A DNA stretch of 64,000 bases from Tsuneonella mangrovi (GTDB lineage: Bacteria > Pseudomonadota > Alphaproteobacteria > Sphingomonadales > Sphingomonadaceae), in the NCBI RefSeq assembly GCF_002269345.1, contig NZ_CP022889.1, positions 2,398,501-2,462,500 on the forward strand, in the 5' to 3' direction. Shown in pieces: positions 1 through 7,916 of this stretch. The position numbers and the translations under genes were made by a program. Each line of letters opens with the position of its first letter. Position 1 is the first letter of the stretch. Below the pieces are notes generated by a model that was not told the origin of the DNA, made no database searches, and saw only the letters and a list, made by a program, of their open reading frames with translations.

Positions 1-195
1 TTCGGTCACGAATTCGAGCCACATTGCCTGCAGCTTCTGTGCAGTCCCGGCCCATTCGCCGATCTCGTTCCAGTTTTGCAGCGGGGAAGGGGCTCCACCC
101 GGCAGAATTTGGCCCCACAACTCGCGCATCGCTTCGCCTTGCATGTCGAAGAATGCAGCGAACGGGTCGGTCTGGTTGCTCGTGTCGTCGGCCAT
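1..195 (-). CDS. Probable PHA synthase, N-terminal fragment (runs off the window)
   Basis: Only the first 65 codons are inside the window; the reading frame continues past base 1. The start is ATG at 195 on the minus strand, with GAGGTG as a ribosome site about 6 bases upstream. The peptide opens MADDTSNQTDPFAAFF and has LWGQILPGG and LQAMWLEF further on. This amphipathic, Trp-rich opening resembles the N-terminus of class I polyhydroxyalkanoate synthases of alphaproteobacteria, which polymerise hydroxyacyl-CoA at the granule surface. The catalytic Cys-Asp-His region lies outside the window, so the identification rests on the N-terminal style only. It is divergent from the aminotransferase gene, with a shared intergenic region of 128 bp. 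A PhaE-like subunit or another granule protein is possible. Confidence 0.5.
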   Translation of the reverse strand, partial: MADDTSNQTDPFAAFFDMQGEAMRELWGQILPGGAPSPLQNWNEIGEWAGTAQKLQAMWLEFVTE

Positions 196-323
196 CGGCG
201 GCACCTCGCGAATCTTGCGCAACTATCTTTGCATGATCGGCTGTTTCGCCGCAAAGAAATATCGCATATGGCGATGCCTACCCGGCGGCATGGTGCCCCG
301 GGCCTAGCCAGAACCTGGGAAAG

Positions 324-1523
324 ATGGACGACGAATTCTACCGCATCAAGCGCTTGCCGCCCTATGTCATCGCCGAAGTCAACGGGATGCGCGCGGCCGC
401 TCGAGCGGCGGGCAAGGACATCATCGACCTGGGCATGGGCAACCCCGACCTGCCGCCGCCCGATCATGTGATCGACAAGCTGTGCGAGGTCGCACGCAAA
501 CCCGATGCACATGGCTATTCGCAGTCGAAAGGCATCCCCGGTTTGCGTCGTGCGCAGGCGAACTACTACGCTAACCGCTTCGGGGTCGAGCTTGATCCGG
601 AAAGCGAAGTCGTGGTCACGATGGGCTCGAAGGAAGGGCTCGCCAGCCTCGCAACCGCGATCACCGCGCCGGGCGATGTCGTGCTGGCGCCCAACCCGAG
701 CTACCCGATTCACACTTTCGGGTTCATCATTGCCGGGGCGACGATCCGCTCGGTGCCGACCACGCCCGACGAAAATTACTGGCGCAGCCTCGACAAGGCG
801 ATGCACTTCACCGTGCCGCGCCCGAGCGTGCTTGTGGTCAATTATCCCTCCAACCCGACCGCCGAGGTGGTCGACCTGGCGTTCTACGAGCGGCTGGTCG
901 CGTGGGCGAAGGAGAACGAGGTCTGGATCCTGTCCGACCTCGCCTATTCGGAGCTTTACTACGACGGCAATCCGACCCCTTCGATCATGCAGGTCAAGGG
1001 GGCGAAGGATGTCGCGGTCGAATTCACTTCGTTGTCCAAGACCTATTCGATGGCCGGCTGGCGAATGGGCTTTGCAGTCGGCAACAAGCATTTGATTGCG
1101 GCGATGACGCGGGTGAAGTCGTACTTGGACTACGGCGCGTTCACTCCGATCCAGGCAGCAGCCTGTGCGGCGCTCAATGGCCCGCAGGATATCGTCGAGA
1201 AGAACCGCAACCTCTATCACAAGCGGCGAGACGTGATGGTCGAGGCGTTCGGCCGCGCCGGATGGGATATCCCGCCGCCGCCCGCAAGCATGTTCGCCTG
1301 GGCGCCTCTGCCGCCGGCGCTCAGGGACATGGGCAGCCTCGAGTTCTCCAAGCAGCTCCTCACTCACGCCGAAGTCGCGGTTGCCCCAGGGGTCGGATAT
1401 GGCGAGGACGGCGAAGGCTATGTGCGGATCGCGCTGGTCGAGAACGAGCAGCGCTTGCGCCAGGCCGCACGCAATGTGAAGCGCTACTTCCAGTCGCTGG
1501 GGATCAACAGCTCGGCAGCTTGA
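324..1523 (+). CDS. alaC: Class I/II PLP aminotransferase, AlaC-type (glutamate-pyruvate)
   Basis: A 399-aa fold-type I aminotransferase, full length for the family. PLP-enzyme landmarks are visible: LGMGNPDLPPP near the N-terminus, NYPSNPTAEV for substrate/PLP contacts, and SLSKTYSMAGWRMGF, whose Lys (about residue 239) should form the Schiff base. The wording is closest to AlaC/YfdZ alanine aminotransferases, which make alanine from pyruvate and glutamate in the cytosol. LL-diaminopimelate aminotransferase relatives are similar, and the exact substrate cannot be fixed from sequence alone. The start ATG has GGAAAG just upstream. The gene appears monocistronic, ending in a hairpin. Confidence 0.85.
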   Translation: MDDEFYRIKRLPPYVIAEVNGMRAAARAAGKDIIDLGMGNPDLPPPDHVIDKLCEVARKPDAHGYSQSKGIPGLRRAQANYYANRFGVELDPESEVVVTMGSKEGLASLATAITAPGDVVLAPNPSYPIHTFGFIIAGATIRSVPTTPDENYWRSLDKAMHFTVPRPSVLVVNYPSNPTAEVVDLAFYERLVAWAKENEVWILSDLAYSELYYDGNPTPSIMQVKGAKDVAVEFTSLSKTYSMAGWRMGFAVGNKHLIAAMTRVKSYLDYGAFTPIQAAACAALNGPQDIVEKNRNLYHKRRDVMVEAFGRAGWDIPPPPASMFAWAPLPPALRDMGSLEFSKQLLTHAEVAVAPGVGYGEDGEGYVRIALVENEQRLRQAARNVKRYFQSLGINSSAA

Positions 1524-1548
1524 ACCGTCCCTGGCGGTCGGACGGTTT
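1523..1548 (+). terminator. Stem-loop after alaC
   Basis: AACCGTCC (1523-1530) pairs perfectly with GGACGGTT (1540-1547) around a 9-base loop, followed by a short T run (TTT). The position directly at the alaC stop codon fits an intrinsic terminator, though the U-tract is short. Confidence 0.5.
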
Positions 1549-1602
1549 GCCGATGATCGGCAGTTCGACTATGTCTGCTAATCAGGAATGTAGCAGAATC
1601 GC

Positions 1603-2178
1603 ATGCCAGAACTGATCGATCGCGAACTCACCGAGCGGCAACGCGCTGTCCTGGAAGGAATTGACCGGCGCCAGCCGCTCAAGGCGATCGCTGGCGACCT
1701 CGGCATTTCCGAATCGCGCGTCAACCAGCACGTAAAGGCACTGAAGGATGCCTTCGGGGTGAACAGCCTGTCCGATCTGGTCGAGGCATGGAGGGCCGAC
1801 GAGACTTATGAGCCTTCTGTCTCCGGAGACGAACATCTTTCGGAGGCCTGCAGGAAACCTGCATGGAGAAATCCTCAGGTTCCAGATCCCGCCGGCAGCG
1901 GAGAGAACCGTCCCAGGGTCGCACCCGGGGAATTCGTTCTTTCCGACGCAGCGCCAATTGCGATCGAGGCGCCGTGGTTGGTGAAGGACGAGCCCCGGGT
2001 AGTCCCTGGAGTGCTCGATGGCGACAATGCCGTCCTCCTCCGCCTGGCCGTCATCATTGGCTTGGCATTCGGCATGATTGCCGCTGTCGTGCTGGTGGTG
2101 ACGGCTTCGCTCTCGCTGAGCAAGGTGTTCGAAGGGCGAGTCGTCATCTCCGAAGCGAATTCCCAACCCCCCGGATGA
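1603..2178 (+). CDS. LuxR/GerE-type HTH protein with C-terminal membrane anchor
   Basis: 191 aa. Residues about 8-62 form a GerE-type helix-turn-helix (LTERQRAVLEGIDRR, then GISESRVNQHVKALKDAFG and SLSDLV). There is no receiver or autoinducer domain in front of it. A Pro/charged linker of about 75 residues follows, then one strongly hydrophobic segment (LLRLAVIIGLAFGMIAAVVL, about 145-170) and a short tail. This predicts a DNA-binding domain in the cytoplasm tethered to the inner membrane, a ToxR-like layout but with a LuxR head. It is first in a tight run of five small genes that ends with a winged-helix protein. The target and signal are unknown. The HTH call is firm; the membrane topology is inferred. 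Confidence 0.75.
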   Translation: MPELIDRELTERQRAVLEGIDRRQPLKAIAGDLGISESRVNQHVKALKDAFGVNSLSDLVEAWRADETYEPSVSGDEHLSEACRKPAWRNPQVPDPAGSGENRPRVAPGEFVLSDAAPIAIEAPWLVKDEPRVVPGVLDGDNAVLLRLAVIIGLAFGMIAAVVLVVTASLSLSKVFEGRVVISEANSQPPG

Positions 2179-2181
2179 GCA

Positions 2182-2200
2182 CGGCGGGTTCGACCCGCCG
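2182..2200 (+). other. Intergenic hairpin abutting a Shine-Dalgarno sequence
   Basis: CGGCGGGT (2182-2189) and ACCCGCCG (2193-2200) form a perfect 8-bp stem with a 3-base loop. The ribosome site GGAGG of the next gene (2200-2204) begins on the last stem base. It could act as a translational modulator or mark mRNA processing; there is no T run, so it is not a typical terminator. Confidence 0.4.
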
Positions 2201-2212
2201 GAGGCTGATCCA

Positions 2213-2590
2213 ATGTCAGAGAAAATTCGCAACGACGCGATCGGAATTCGCAAGCTGGTGCGCGAGGCCGAAGCGGTCAGCGACGAAGCGATGATTGCTT
2301 GTTCCAGGCTCAAGCAGGCCATTGTCCGCGCGCGCCAGAACCCGCAACTTTCAGTCGACGCCGGCCAGAAGGCGCTACTGCGGCTGACCCAAGCGGAGCA
2401 GCAGGCGCTATCGCTTTCGACAAACCTGCTTCGAGTCCACGATGAGCTCAGTCGTCTGGCGCGGGAGACTCTGGGACCGGACGACGATTCCGGCACGCAA
2501 ATTGCTCCGTCGGCAATCGCCGATGACTTCAGCGCTTCCGTTCCGTCGCCCGAATCCGTATCGCAAGCCGATGTGGTTTCCGCCCGGTGA
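2213..2590 (+). CDS. Uncharacterised small helical protein
   Basis: 125 aa, not recognised. The start ATG has GGAGG 8 bases upstream. The first 90 residues are strongly helical, with heptad-like spacing of Leu/Ile/Ala (KLVREAEAVSDEAM, RLTQAEQQALSLSTNLL), and suggest a coiled coil or helical bundle. The last 35 residues are acidic, Ser/Pro-rich and probably disordered. There are no membrane segments or signal peptide. The 3' end overlaps the next gene by 20 bases, so it sits inside the same transcription unit as the membrane-tethered HTH protein. A partner role with that regulator is only a guess from position. Confidence 0.65.
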   Translation: MSEKIRNDAIGIRKLVREAEAVSDEAMIACSRLKQAIVRARQNPQLSVDAGQKALLRLTQAEQQALSLSTNLLRVHDELSRLARETLGPDDDSGTQIAPSAIADDFSASVPSPESVSQADVVSAR

Positions 2591-3080
2591 ATTTCGTGTC
2601 TGGTTCCAGACGGCAACGTTTGCGCTCGTGGCACTGGCAGCGTGGCGTTGGGGCGGCGGCCCCGAGCGGGCACTGGCCGGCATCCTTGTCTGGTTCAAGG
2701 TTGCCGACATCTTCAACCATGCACTGTTCGGTGGAATCGCTGTCGACAGGGTCCAGACCGGGCACCTTGTCATCGACATTGTCGGCACACTTGTGGCCGT
2801 GCCGGTCGCGCTCTACGCCAACAGGATCTATCCGCTGTGGTTCGCCGCTCTCCAGGTGATCGCGCTGATGGCGCACCTTGCGAAGGACATGGTCCAGCAG
2901 ATTTCACTGCTGGCGTACTCGATGATGTACGTCATCCCATCCTATTTGCAGACGTTTCTGCTCGCAGGGGCGATCTGGGCGCATTACCGTCGGGTTCGCC
3001 GGTACGGGCCGTATCCCTCGTGGCGGAGCTTCTCGAGCCATTCGCGGGTGATGCCGCGGTCGAGGTCGCGCAACGGCTGA
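2571..3080 (+). CDS. Uncharacterised multi-pass membrane protein
   Basis: 169 aa, beginning MWFPPGEFRVWFQTATF. I chose the ATG at 2571 because it leads straight into hydrophobic sequence and overlaps the preceding gene by only 20 bases; an upstream extension would be a shadow of that gene. Four to five hydrophobic segments are visible (about residues 10-27, 30-50, 62-82, 86-103 and 112-135), followed by an Arg/Ser-rich cytoplasmic tail. No known family was recognised. The tail coding sequence overlaps the start of the RadC-like gene, which suggests translational coupling. The function is unknown. Confidence 0.65.
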   Translation: MWFPPGEFRVWFQTATFALVALAAWRWGGGPERALAGILVWFKVADIFNHALFGGIAVDRVQTGHLVIDIVGTLVAVPVALYANRIYPLWFAALQVIALMAHLAKDMVQQISLLAYSMMYVIPSYLQTFLLAGAIWAHYRRVRRYGPYPSWRSFSSHSRVMPRSRSRNG

Positions 3081-3604
3081 TCGACAGGTTCGGTTCGCTC
3101 GAACGACTGTTAGGCGCCAGCCTCTCGCAGTTGCGCCACGCCGCCGGCGGCCACGAACGGGCATGTGCCGCGATCTTCGCCGCGCGCCGACTGGTCGATG
3201 CCGCGCTGCGCGAAGAGCTGGTCGGAACGCCTGTCGATAGCAGTGACCCGCTGCTTCACCGCTATCTCCGCCACCAGATCGGGGGAATGCCTGCAGAGCG
3301 GCTGCTGGTGATCTATTGCGATCGCGAGCGTCGCTATCTGGGTGACGAACTCGTTGCCGCGGGCAGCCTGTCGCGGATCGAAGCCCGCGCACGACCGCTG
3401 GTCGAACGCGCGCTCGAGGTGGGGGCGGCGGGCCTGCTGCTGGCACACAATCATCCCTCCGGCGATTGTCGGCCCAGTGCGCTCGATGTCTCGGAGACCA
3501 AGCGGCTCAGCACGATAATCGAAGCTCTCGAACTCCACCTGATCGATCACCTTGTGGTGACTCGCACGCGGGTGTTCAGCATGCGTAGTGGGGGCCATCT
3601 CTGA
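3020..3604 (+). CDS. RadC-like JAB/JAMM-domain protein
   Basis: About 194 aa, related to RadC (UPF0758) proteins, whose biochemical role is unresolved despite the old DNA-repair name. The C-terminal half carries an intact JAMM metal site: a Glu in GDELVAAGS, then AHNHPSGDCRPSALD, which fits the H-x-H-x7-S-x2-D pattern. The N-terminal part is a shortened, degenerate helix-hairpin-helix (LIDRFGSLERLLGASLSQL). No ATG exists early in the frame. GTG at 3020 is the best candidate and gives a 61-base overlap with the membrane gene; the true start could lie a little either side. It is followed 8 bases later by a winged-helix gene. Confidence 0.75.
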   Translation: MAELLEPFAGDAAVEVAQRLIDRFGSLERLLGASLSQLRHAAGGHERACAAIFAARRLVDAALREELVGTPVDSSDPLLHRYLRHQIGGMPAERLLVIYCDRERRYLGDELVAAGSLSRIEARARPLVERALEVGAAGLLLAHNHPSGDCRPSALDVSETKRLSTIIEALELHLIDHLVVTRTRVFSMRSGGHL

Positions 3605-3612
3605 CCCTTGTC

Positions 3613-3951
3613 ATGTGTGCGCCAGCGATCGGATCCGGGTTGTCCGTTCCCCCAAGAACGTTCCGTGTCGGCCCGGTCACGCTCGACCTGATGCATCGCG
3701 ATGCCCGGGTCGGGGAAACCTGGCTGCGCTTACGACCGCGCGAGTTCGCCGTGTTGTGGCGGCTGGCCGAATCGGCCGGCCAGCGGGTCAGTCGTTGCGC
3801 GCTGATCAGCGACGTATGGCGATTGCGGCACATTCCCGAAACCAACAGTCTCGAAGTCCACGTTGCACGTCTGCGCGCCAAGCTGGATCGCTTTGGCCTG
3901 CGCGGCCTGGTCGAAACCGATCCGGCCGGCGGGTACCGGCTGGGCCACTGA
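3613..3951 (+). CDS. Stand-alone OmpR/PhoB-type winged-helix protein
   Basis: 112 aa. Almost the whole protein is a C-terminal effector domain of the OmpR type: RLRPREFAVLWRLAESAGQ, then LISDVWRL, TNSLEVHVARLRAKLD (recognition helix region) and ETDPAGGYRLGH (wing). There is no receiver domain, so it cannot be controlled by the usual Asp phosphorylation. It probably binds DNA as a constitutive or partner-controlled factor. It follows the RadC-like gene by 8 bases and closes the five-gene regulatory run. A long GC-rich hairpin follows it. Confidence 0.75.
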   Translation: MCAPAIGSGLSVPPRTFRVGPVTLDLMHRDARVGETWLRLRPREFAVLWRLAESAGQRVSRCALISDVWRLRHIPETNSLEVHVARLRAKLDRFGLRGLVETDPAGGYRLGH

Positions 3952-3964
3952 CCGTTTTGCAACT

Positions 3965-4003
3965 GGACTCGCGCGCGGTCATGCGCGACGGTCGCGCGAG
4001 ACC
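3965..4003 (+). other. Long GC-rich stem-loop between transcription units
   Basis: CTCGCGCG (3968-3975) pairs with CGCGCGAG (3993-4000). GTC/GAC extends the inner stem, and GG/CC the outer stem past one mismatch. There is no T run. It may be a Rho-type or structural 3' end for the winged-helix gene. Confidence 0.35.
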
Positions 4004-4031
4004 GCACCAGTCATGACGAGGAGCTGGAAGC

Positions 4032-4835
4032 ATGGAATTTCGCAAGAACGATCGCGTTTCGATTGCTGTCGACGACGACGGCGTTGCCCAGGTCCGAATG
4101 ATCCGGGCGGACAAGATGAACGCGCTCGACCCGGATATGTTCAGTCGCCTGATCGAGGCGGGGCAGTGGCTCCACGACGCCAAGGGCGTGCGCGCAGTCG
4201 TGCTGGCTGGCGAAGGCCGGGCGTTCTGCGCCGGGCTCGATCTGGGCCGGTTCGCCGCCTCGCGCGAGAACGAGCCGCCGCTGACCGAGCGGACTCACGG
4301 CAACGCCAATCTTGCGCAGCAGGTTGCGATGCAGTGGCGCAAGTTGCCGGTGCCGGTGATCGCGGCGGTCCACGGCGTATGCTTTGGCGGCGGGCTGCAG
4401 ATTGCCAGCGGAGCGGACATCCGGGTGGTTGCACCCGATACGCGCATGGCGATCATGGAGCTCAAATGGGGGCTGGTTCCCGACATGGGCGGATATGCCC
4501 TGTGGCGCGGGCTGATCCGCGACGATTATCTGCGCGAGCTGACCTACACCAACCGCGAATTCACCGGCGCGGAGGCCAAGGAATTCGGCCTCGCAACGCA
4601 TGTCGATGAAGATCCCTTGACCGTCGCGATCGGAATCGCCCGGACAATTGCCGACCGCAGTCCGCACGCGATCCGCGGCGCCAAGCGGCTGGCCAACGCA
4701 ATGGCCGACAAGTCGACCGATGCGCTGCTGATGGACGAGAGCCTCGAGCAGCACCAGCTGATGCGCTCGAAGAACCAGGTCGAAGCGGTGATGGCGGGCA
4801 TGGAGAAACGACCCGCGAACTACGTCGACGTCTGA
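4032..4835 (+). CDS. Enoyl-CoA hydratase/isomerase (crotonase) family protein
   Basis: 267 aa, typical length for a single-domain crotonase. The two oxyanion-hole segments are clear: AGEGRAFCAGLDLGRF and VHGVCFGGGLQIASGAD. They are followed by the helix ELKWGLVPDMGGYALW. The family binds acyl-CoA and performs hydration, isomerisation or hydrolysis; which of these applies here cannot be read from the residues visible. The ATG has GAGGAGCTGGAAGC upstream (good ribosome site). It converges with a thioesterase gene 15 bases downstream, which fits a role in fatty-acid or CoA-thioester metabolism. Confidence 0.85.
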   Translation: MEFRKNDRVSIAVDDDGVAQVRMIRADKMNALDPDMFSRLIEAGQWLHDAKGVRAVVLAGEGRAFCAGLDLGRFAASRENEPPLTERTHGNANLAQQVAMQWRKLPVPVIAAVHGVCFGGGLQIASGADIRVVAPDTRMAIMELKWGLVPDMGGYALWRGLIRDDYLRELTYTNREFTGAEAKEFGLATHVDEDPLTVAIGIARTIADRSPHAIRGAKRLANAMADKSTDALLMDESLEQHQLMRSKNQVEAVMAGMEKRPANYVDV

Positions 4836-4850
4836 GGTGCCTGAGGCTCG

Positions 4851-5639
4851 CTAACCGAAAATCGCCGCCGCTTGCATCCCGGCCAGGATTTGTTCGCCGT
4901 CGGCGTTCCACAGCCGAAGACGCTCGCTCGAGTAACCGTGATCGGCGTGGTCGCTGGCGGATTCGGCGAGATACCACCCGTCGCGCGTCACGGGTGCGGG
5001 ATCGAGCAGGTTGAAGCTCCAGTTGATCGAGCTGAGTGGCCCCTGACGTTGCATCGCCCGCATCGATCCGGGCGGCAGCGCGTCGCCCAGCACGAGCGCT
5101 TCGATCACCGGGTCGATCCGTTCGCGGTCCTTCAGCCGGACCCAGCGACGAACCAGAGGTGTGCCGGCACCACGTTCTTCCTGACCTCGCCGAATCTCGA
5201 GGTTGTGGATGAAATAGCTCGGGTCGGCTTTGTTGGGGACCTCTTCGGCATCTTCGGGTGGCCCCGGCCATGGATCAGCACGCCCCGCCGGGTGCAGCGC
5301 GTTGGGTTCTCGCTCGGCCCCGAACAGCATCAGCGCGGTAAACGCCAGAGCCCCCTCGCACACGATGTCGCTGCGCACCTGGGTCACGTTGCGACCCTGG
5401 CGCACCATTGCGACCCGGAAAGCCATTTCGGTGCCTACCGGTGCCACGAAGCCGACCTGCGCCGCTCGAAACGGCGGCAGTTCCGGCATCGCCTTGCGTA
5501 CTGCCGTGAGCGCCAGTGCAGCGGACGCGCCGCCGAACAAAGTGCGGCCCTGCATCCAGTTTTCGGCGCCGGGGAGGGTGACGGTGCGCTCTTCAGAGGG
5601 GACCGCTTCGACCAATCGGGAAAAGCTCATGGCGGCCAT
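4851..5639 (-). CDS. Acyl-CoA thioesterase, TesB-like double hot-dog protein
   Basis: 262 aa from ATG at 5639 (MAAMSFSRL; ATG at 5630 is an alternative three codons in). The sequence fits two hot-dog repeats: GRTLFGGASAALAL with QVGFVAPVGTEM in the first half, and INWSFNLLDPAPVTRDGWYL with ASDHADHGYSSERLRLW in the second. These proteins hydrolyse acyl-CoA to free acid and CoA in the cytosol. The frame stays open upstream across a tRNA gene, but that extension is not coding. It sits tail-to-tail with the crotonase gene. Confidence 0.8.
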   Translation of the reverse strand: MAAMSFSRLVEAVPSEERTVTLPGAENWMQGRTLFGGASAALALTAVRKAMPELPPFRAAQVGFVAPVGTEMAFRVAMVRQGRNVTQVRSDIVCEGALAFTALMLFGAEREPNALHPAGRADPWPGPPEDAEEVPNKADPSYFIHNLEIRRGQEERGAGTPLVRRWVRLKDRERIDPVIEALVLGDALPPGSMRAMQRQGPLSSINWSFNLLDPAPVTRDGWYLAESASDHADHGYSSERLRLWNADGEQILAGMQAAAIFG

Positions 5640-5752
5640 CCCATACCGAAGCGACGCGAAAGCGCCAGAGGGTAGCCGATCGGCGGGTGAAGGCGATTGC
5701 CATGCCGCGCGCGAGCGGCTAGGGGGCCGCTTCCCCGTTACGGCGGGGGCGA

Positions 5753-5826
5753 GGCCCGATGGCGGAGTGGTGACGCAGCGGACTGCAAATCCGTATACGC
5801 CGGTTCGATTCCGGCTCGGGCCTCCA
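5753..5826 (+). tRNA. tRNA-Cys (GCA)
   Basis: A 74-nt cloverleaf. The acceptor stem GGCCCGA pairs with TCGGGCC, the discriminator is T (U73, the tRNA-Cys identity base) and CCA is encoded. The anticodon GCA lies in the loop of GGACTGCAAATCC, and the T-arm is CCGGTTCGATTCCGG. Confidence 0.95.
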
Positions 5827-5889
5827 CATCCGTGCAACGGCAAATTCCGTTGCAGCGCACCTCGCTGCCGCATAAGGGCAGCGCGCAGT

Positions 5890-5965
5890 GCCGCTTTAGC
5901 TCAGTTGGTAGAGCACATCATTCGTAATGATGGGGTCACGTGTTCGAGTCACGTAAGCGGCACCA
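5890..5965 (+). tRNA. tRNA-Thr (CGT)
   Basis: A 76-nt cloverleaf. The acceptor GCCGCTT pairs with AAGCGGC, the discriminator is A and CCA is encoded. The D-arm is AGCTCAGTTGGTAGAGC, the anticodon CGT is in the loop between CATCA and TGATG, and the T-arm is CACGTGTTCGAGTCACGT. It is 63 bases downstream of tRNA-Cys and probably co-transcribed. The 212 bases between it and the next gene hold no convincing ORF, RNA or repeat. Confidence 0.95.
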
Positions 5966-6177
5966 TTTCCTCGTTCCCATCGGCTAGCCCGGCTCTGGCT
6001 GAATTTGGCACACCCGCAAGCCAGCGCTCACATTCGCTTGCTTCGCCCGCGTCATCGGTTATCCTACTGACATGTAAGGAGCGTCGGCCTGCAGCGCATG
6101 GCTCGCGAACGACTCGACGGGGGCAAATTCCAACGTTGGACCGGAGGTGAAGGGCCGCTGGCCCGTATGATCGGATT

Positions 6178-7902
6178 ATGCCAGCTTCGAACGCAATCGA
6201 ACTGTTCAAGCAATTCTGGAGACGCAATACCGGGTTATTCTGGGTGATCGTCGTTTCCAGCATGTTGCTCAACGTGCTGGCCTTTGCCGGCTCGCTCTAC
6301 ATGCTGCTGGTCTATGACATGATCCTGCCGAGCAAGAGCCTGCCGACCCTGCTTAGCCTGTTCGCGATGCTGGCGGGCGTTTACGCATTCCAGGTATTTT
6401 TCGAGAACCTGCGCTCGCGAGCGCTATCGCTCGCAGCCCGGCGGCTCCATCGTGACGTGTCCCCACGGGTGCACTACGCGATTTCAAACCGCCAACTCGA
6501 ACGCGGCGCCATGCCCGGCGACGGAATGCAGGTCCTGCGCGACCTCGACCAGGTCTACAGCTACATGAGCAGTGCCGGACCAGCTGCGCTGATCGACCTG
6601 CCGTGGGTGATCGTGTTCCTCGGCGTGCTGACCGCGTTGCATATCTGGCTCGGTGTTGCGGCACTGGTCGCGGTGATCATGATCGGCACGATCGCGTGGG
6701 TCTCGAACCGCAAGACAAGGGTTGGATCGAGCAACCTGTCGCAAGTGACCAGCGAACGCCAGCGCCGGGTACAGGCCGAGATCCGTTTTGCCGAAACCGC
6801 CCGCGCGCTCGGGATGGCCGACCGGATGCAAGGCCGGACCGAAGAGCTGAGCGAGGAATTCCTCGATACCCAGTCGAACCTCTCGGGAATCATCAGCCGC
6901 TATGGTTCCGCCGGACGCGTGTTCCGCATGTTCGTGCAGTCGTTGGTCCTCACCATCGGCGCATTGCTGGTGCTCGACGGTCAGGCGAGCGGCGGCATCA
7001 TCATCGCGTCCTCTATCCTCGCCGGGCGTGCGCTCGCACCGGTCGATCAGGCGATCGGTAACCTGAGGGCGATGGTCGCTGCGTCGAGCGGCTGGCAGCG
7101 CATTTACCTGACGATAGCCGAAACGGCTCCGGCGGGAAGCCGCGCGACCGAACTGGCGCTACCGTCGAAGGACTTGACGCTCTCGGACGTATGGGTCGTG
7201 CCTCCGGGTGCCACCGATCCGGTGGTCGAAGCGGTCAGCTTTCGGCTCGAAGCGGGCGAGGCGCTTGCCATTCTCGGGCCGAGCGCTGCGGGCAAGACTT
7301 CGCTCGCCAAGGCAATCATCGGCGTATGGGCCCCGCGTCGCGGTGAGATCCGGCTCGACGGAGCGCCGCATTCGCAATGGGACCGCGACCGGTTGGGCCA
7401 GGCGTTCGGCTATTTGCCGCAGACGGTCGATATTGTCGGTGGGACGATCGCGCAGAACATCTCCCGGTTCGATCCCGATGCTACCTCAGAAGCTATAATC
7501 GAAGCGGCGCAGGCGGCTGGCCTGCACGAAATGATCCTCGCGATGCCCAATGGCTACGACACCTCGCTGAGCGACGGCGCAAGCGAACTTTCGGCCGGCC
7601 AACGCCAACGGGTGGGGCTTGCCCGCGCGCTCTATGGCAATCCATTCCTGCTAGTGCTCGACGAAGCGAACTCGAACCTCGATGCCAACGGCGATTCGGC
7701 GCTTGCCCGCGCGATCACCGTCCATCGCGAGCGCGGCGGGATCTCGATCGTGATCACCCATCGCCCGGCCACTTTGCAGCCGATGACTCACGTTGCAGTG
7801 ATGAACAACCACCGGATCGTCGATTTCGGGCTGCGCGACGATGTGCTCAAACGCACGCTCAAGTCGGTAGGCGAACAGCCTGCCCAGGTCACAGTCGGCT
7901 GA
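6178..7902 (+). CDS. Type I secretion ABC transporter (PrtD/HlyB-like permease-ATPase)
   Basis: 574 aa. The N-terminal half (about 1-310) is an ABC type-1 membrane domain with six hydrophobic segments, starting FWVIVVSSMLLNVLAFAGSL. The C-terminal half is the nucleotide-binding domain: Walker A GPSAAGKTS (about 367-375), signature LSAGQRQRVGLARALY (about 470) and Walker B LLVLDEANSNLD (about 490). There is no peptidase C39 or C39-like domain, so it is of the PrtD/RTX-exporter class, which moves unfolded proteins with C-terminal signals straight to the outside. It is followed by the adaptor and the TolC gene, giving a full three-part exporter. No RTX or other obvious substrate lies in the window. 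Confidence 0.88.
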   Translation: MPASNAIELFKQFWRRNTGLFWVIVVSSMLLNVLAFAGSLYMLLVYDMILPSKSLPTLLSLFAMLAGVYAFQVFFENLRSRALSLAARRLHRDVSPRVHYAISNRQLERGAMPGDGMQVLRDLDQVYSYMSSAGPAALIDLPWVIVFLGVLTALHIWLGVAALVAVIMIGTIAWVSNRKTRVGSSNLSQVTSERQRRVQAEIRFAETARALGMADRMQGRTEELSEEFLDTQSNLSGIISRYGSAGRVFRMFVQSLVLTIGALLVLDGQASGGIIIASSILAGRALAPVDQAIGNLRAMVAASSGWQRIYLTIAETAPAGSRATELALPSKDLTLSDVWVVPPGATDPVVEAVSFRLEAGEALAILGPSAAGKTSLAKAIIGVWAPRRGEIRLDGAPHSQWDRDRLGQAFGYLPQTVDIVGGTIAQNISRFDPDATSEAIIEAAQAAGLHEMILAMPNGYDTSLSDGASELSAGQRQRVGLARALYGNPFLLVLDEANSNLDANGDSALARAITVHRERGGISIVITHRPATLQPMTHVAVMNNHRIVDFGLRDDVLKRTLKSVGEQPAQVTVG

Positions 7903-7916
7903 GGGGGGCGAGGCAG

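Noticed and set aside
6-1367. 453-codon antisense frame opposite alaC
   Set aside because: Shadow of the aminotransferase; the true minus-strand gene at the window start is in a different frame and begins at 195.
5640-5873. N-terminal extension of the thioesterase across tRNA-Cys
   Set aside because: The open frame continues but crosses a tRNA gene; TesB homology begins at ATG 5639.
5753-6177. tRNA-linked integrated element
   Set aside because: The two tRNAs are intact, with no duplicated tRNA 3' end, integrase or composition break nearby.
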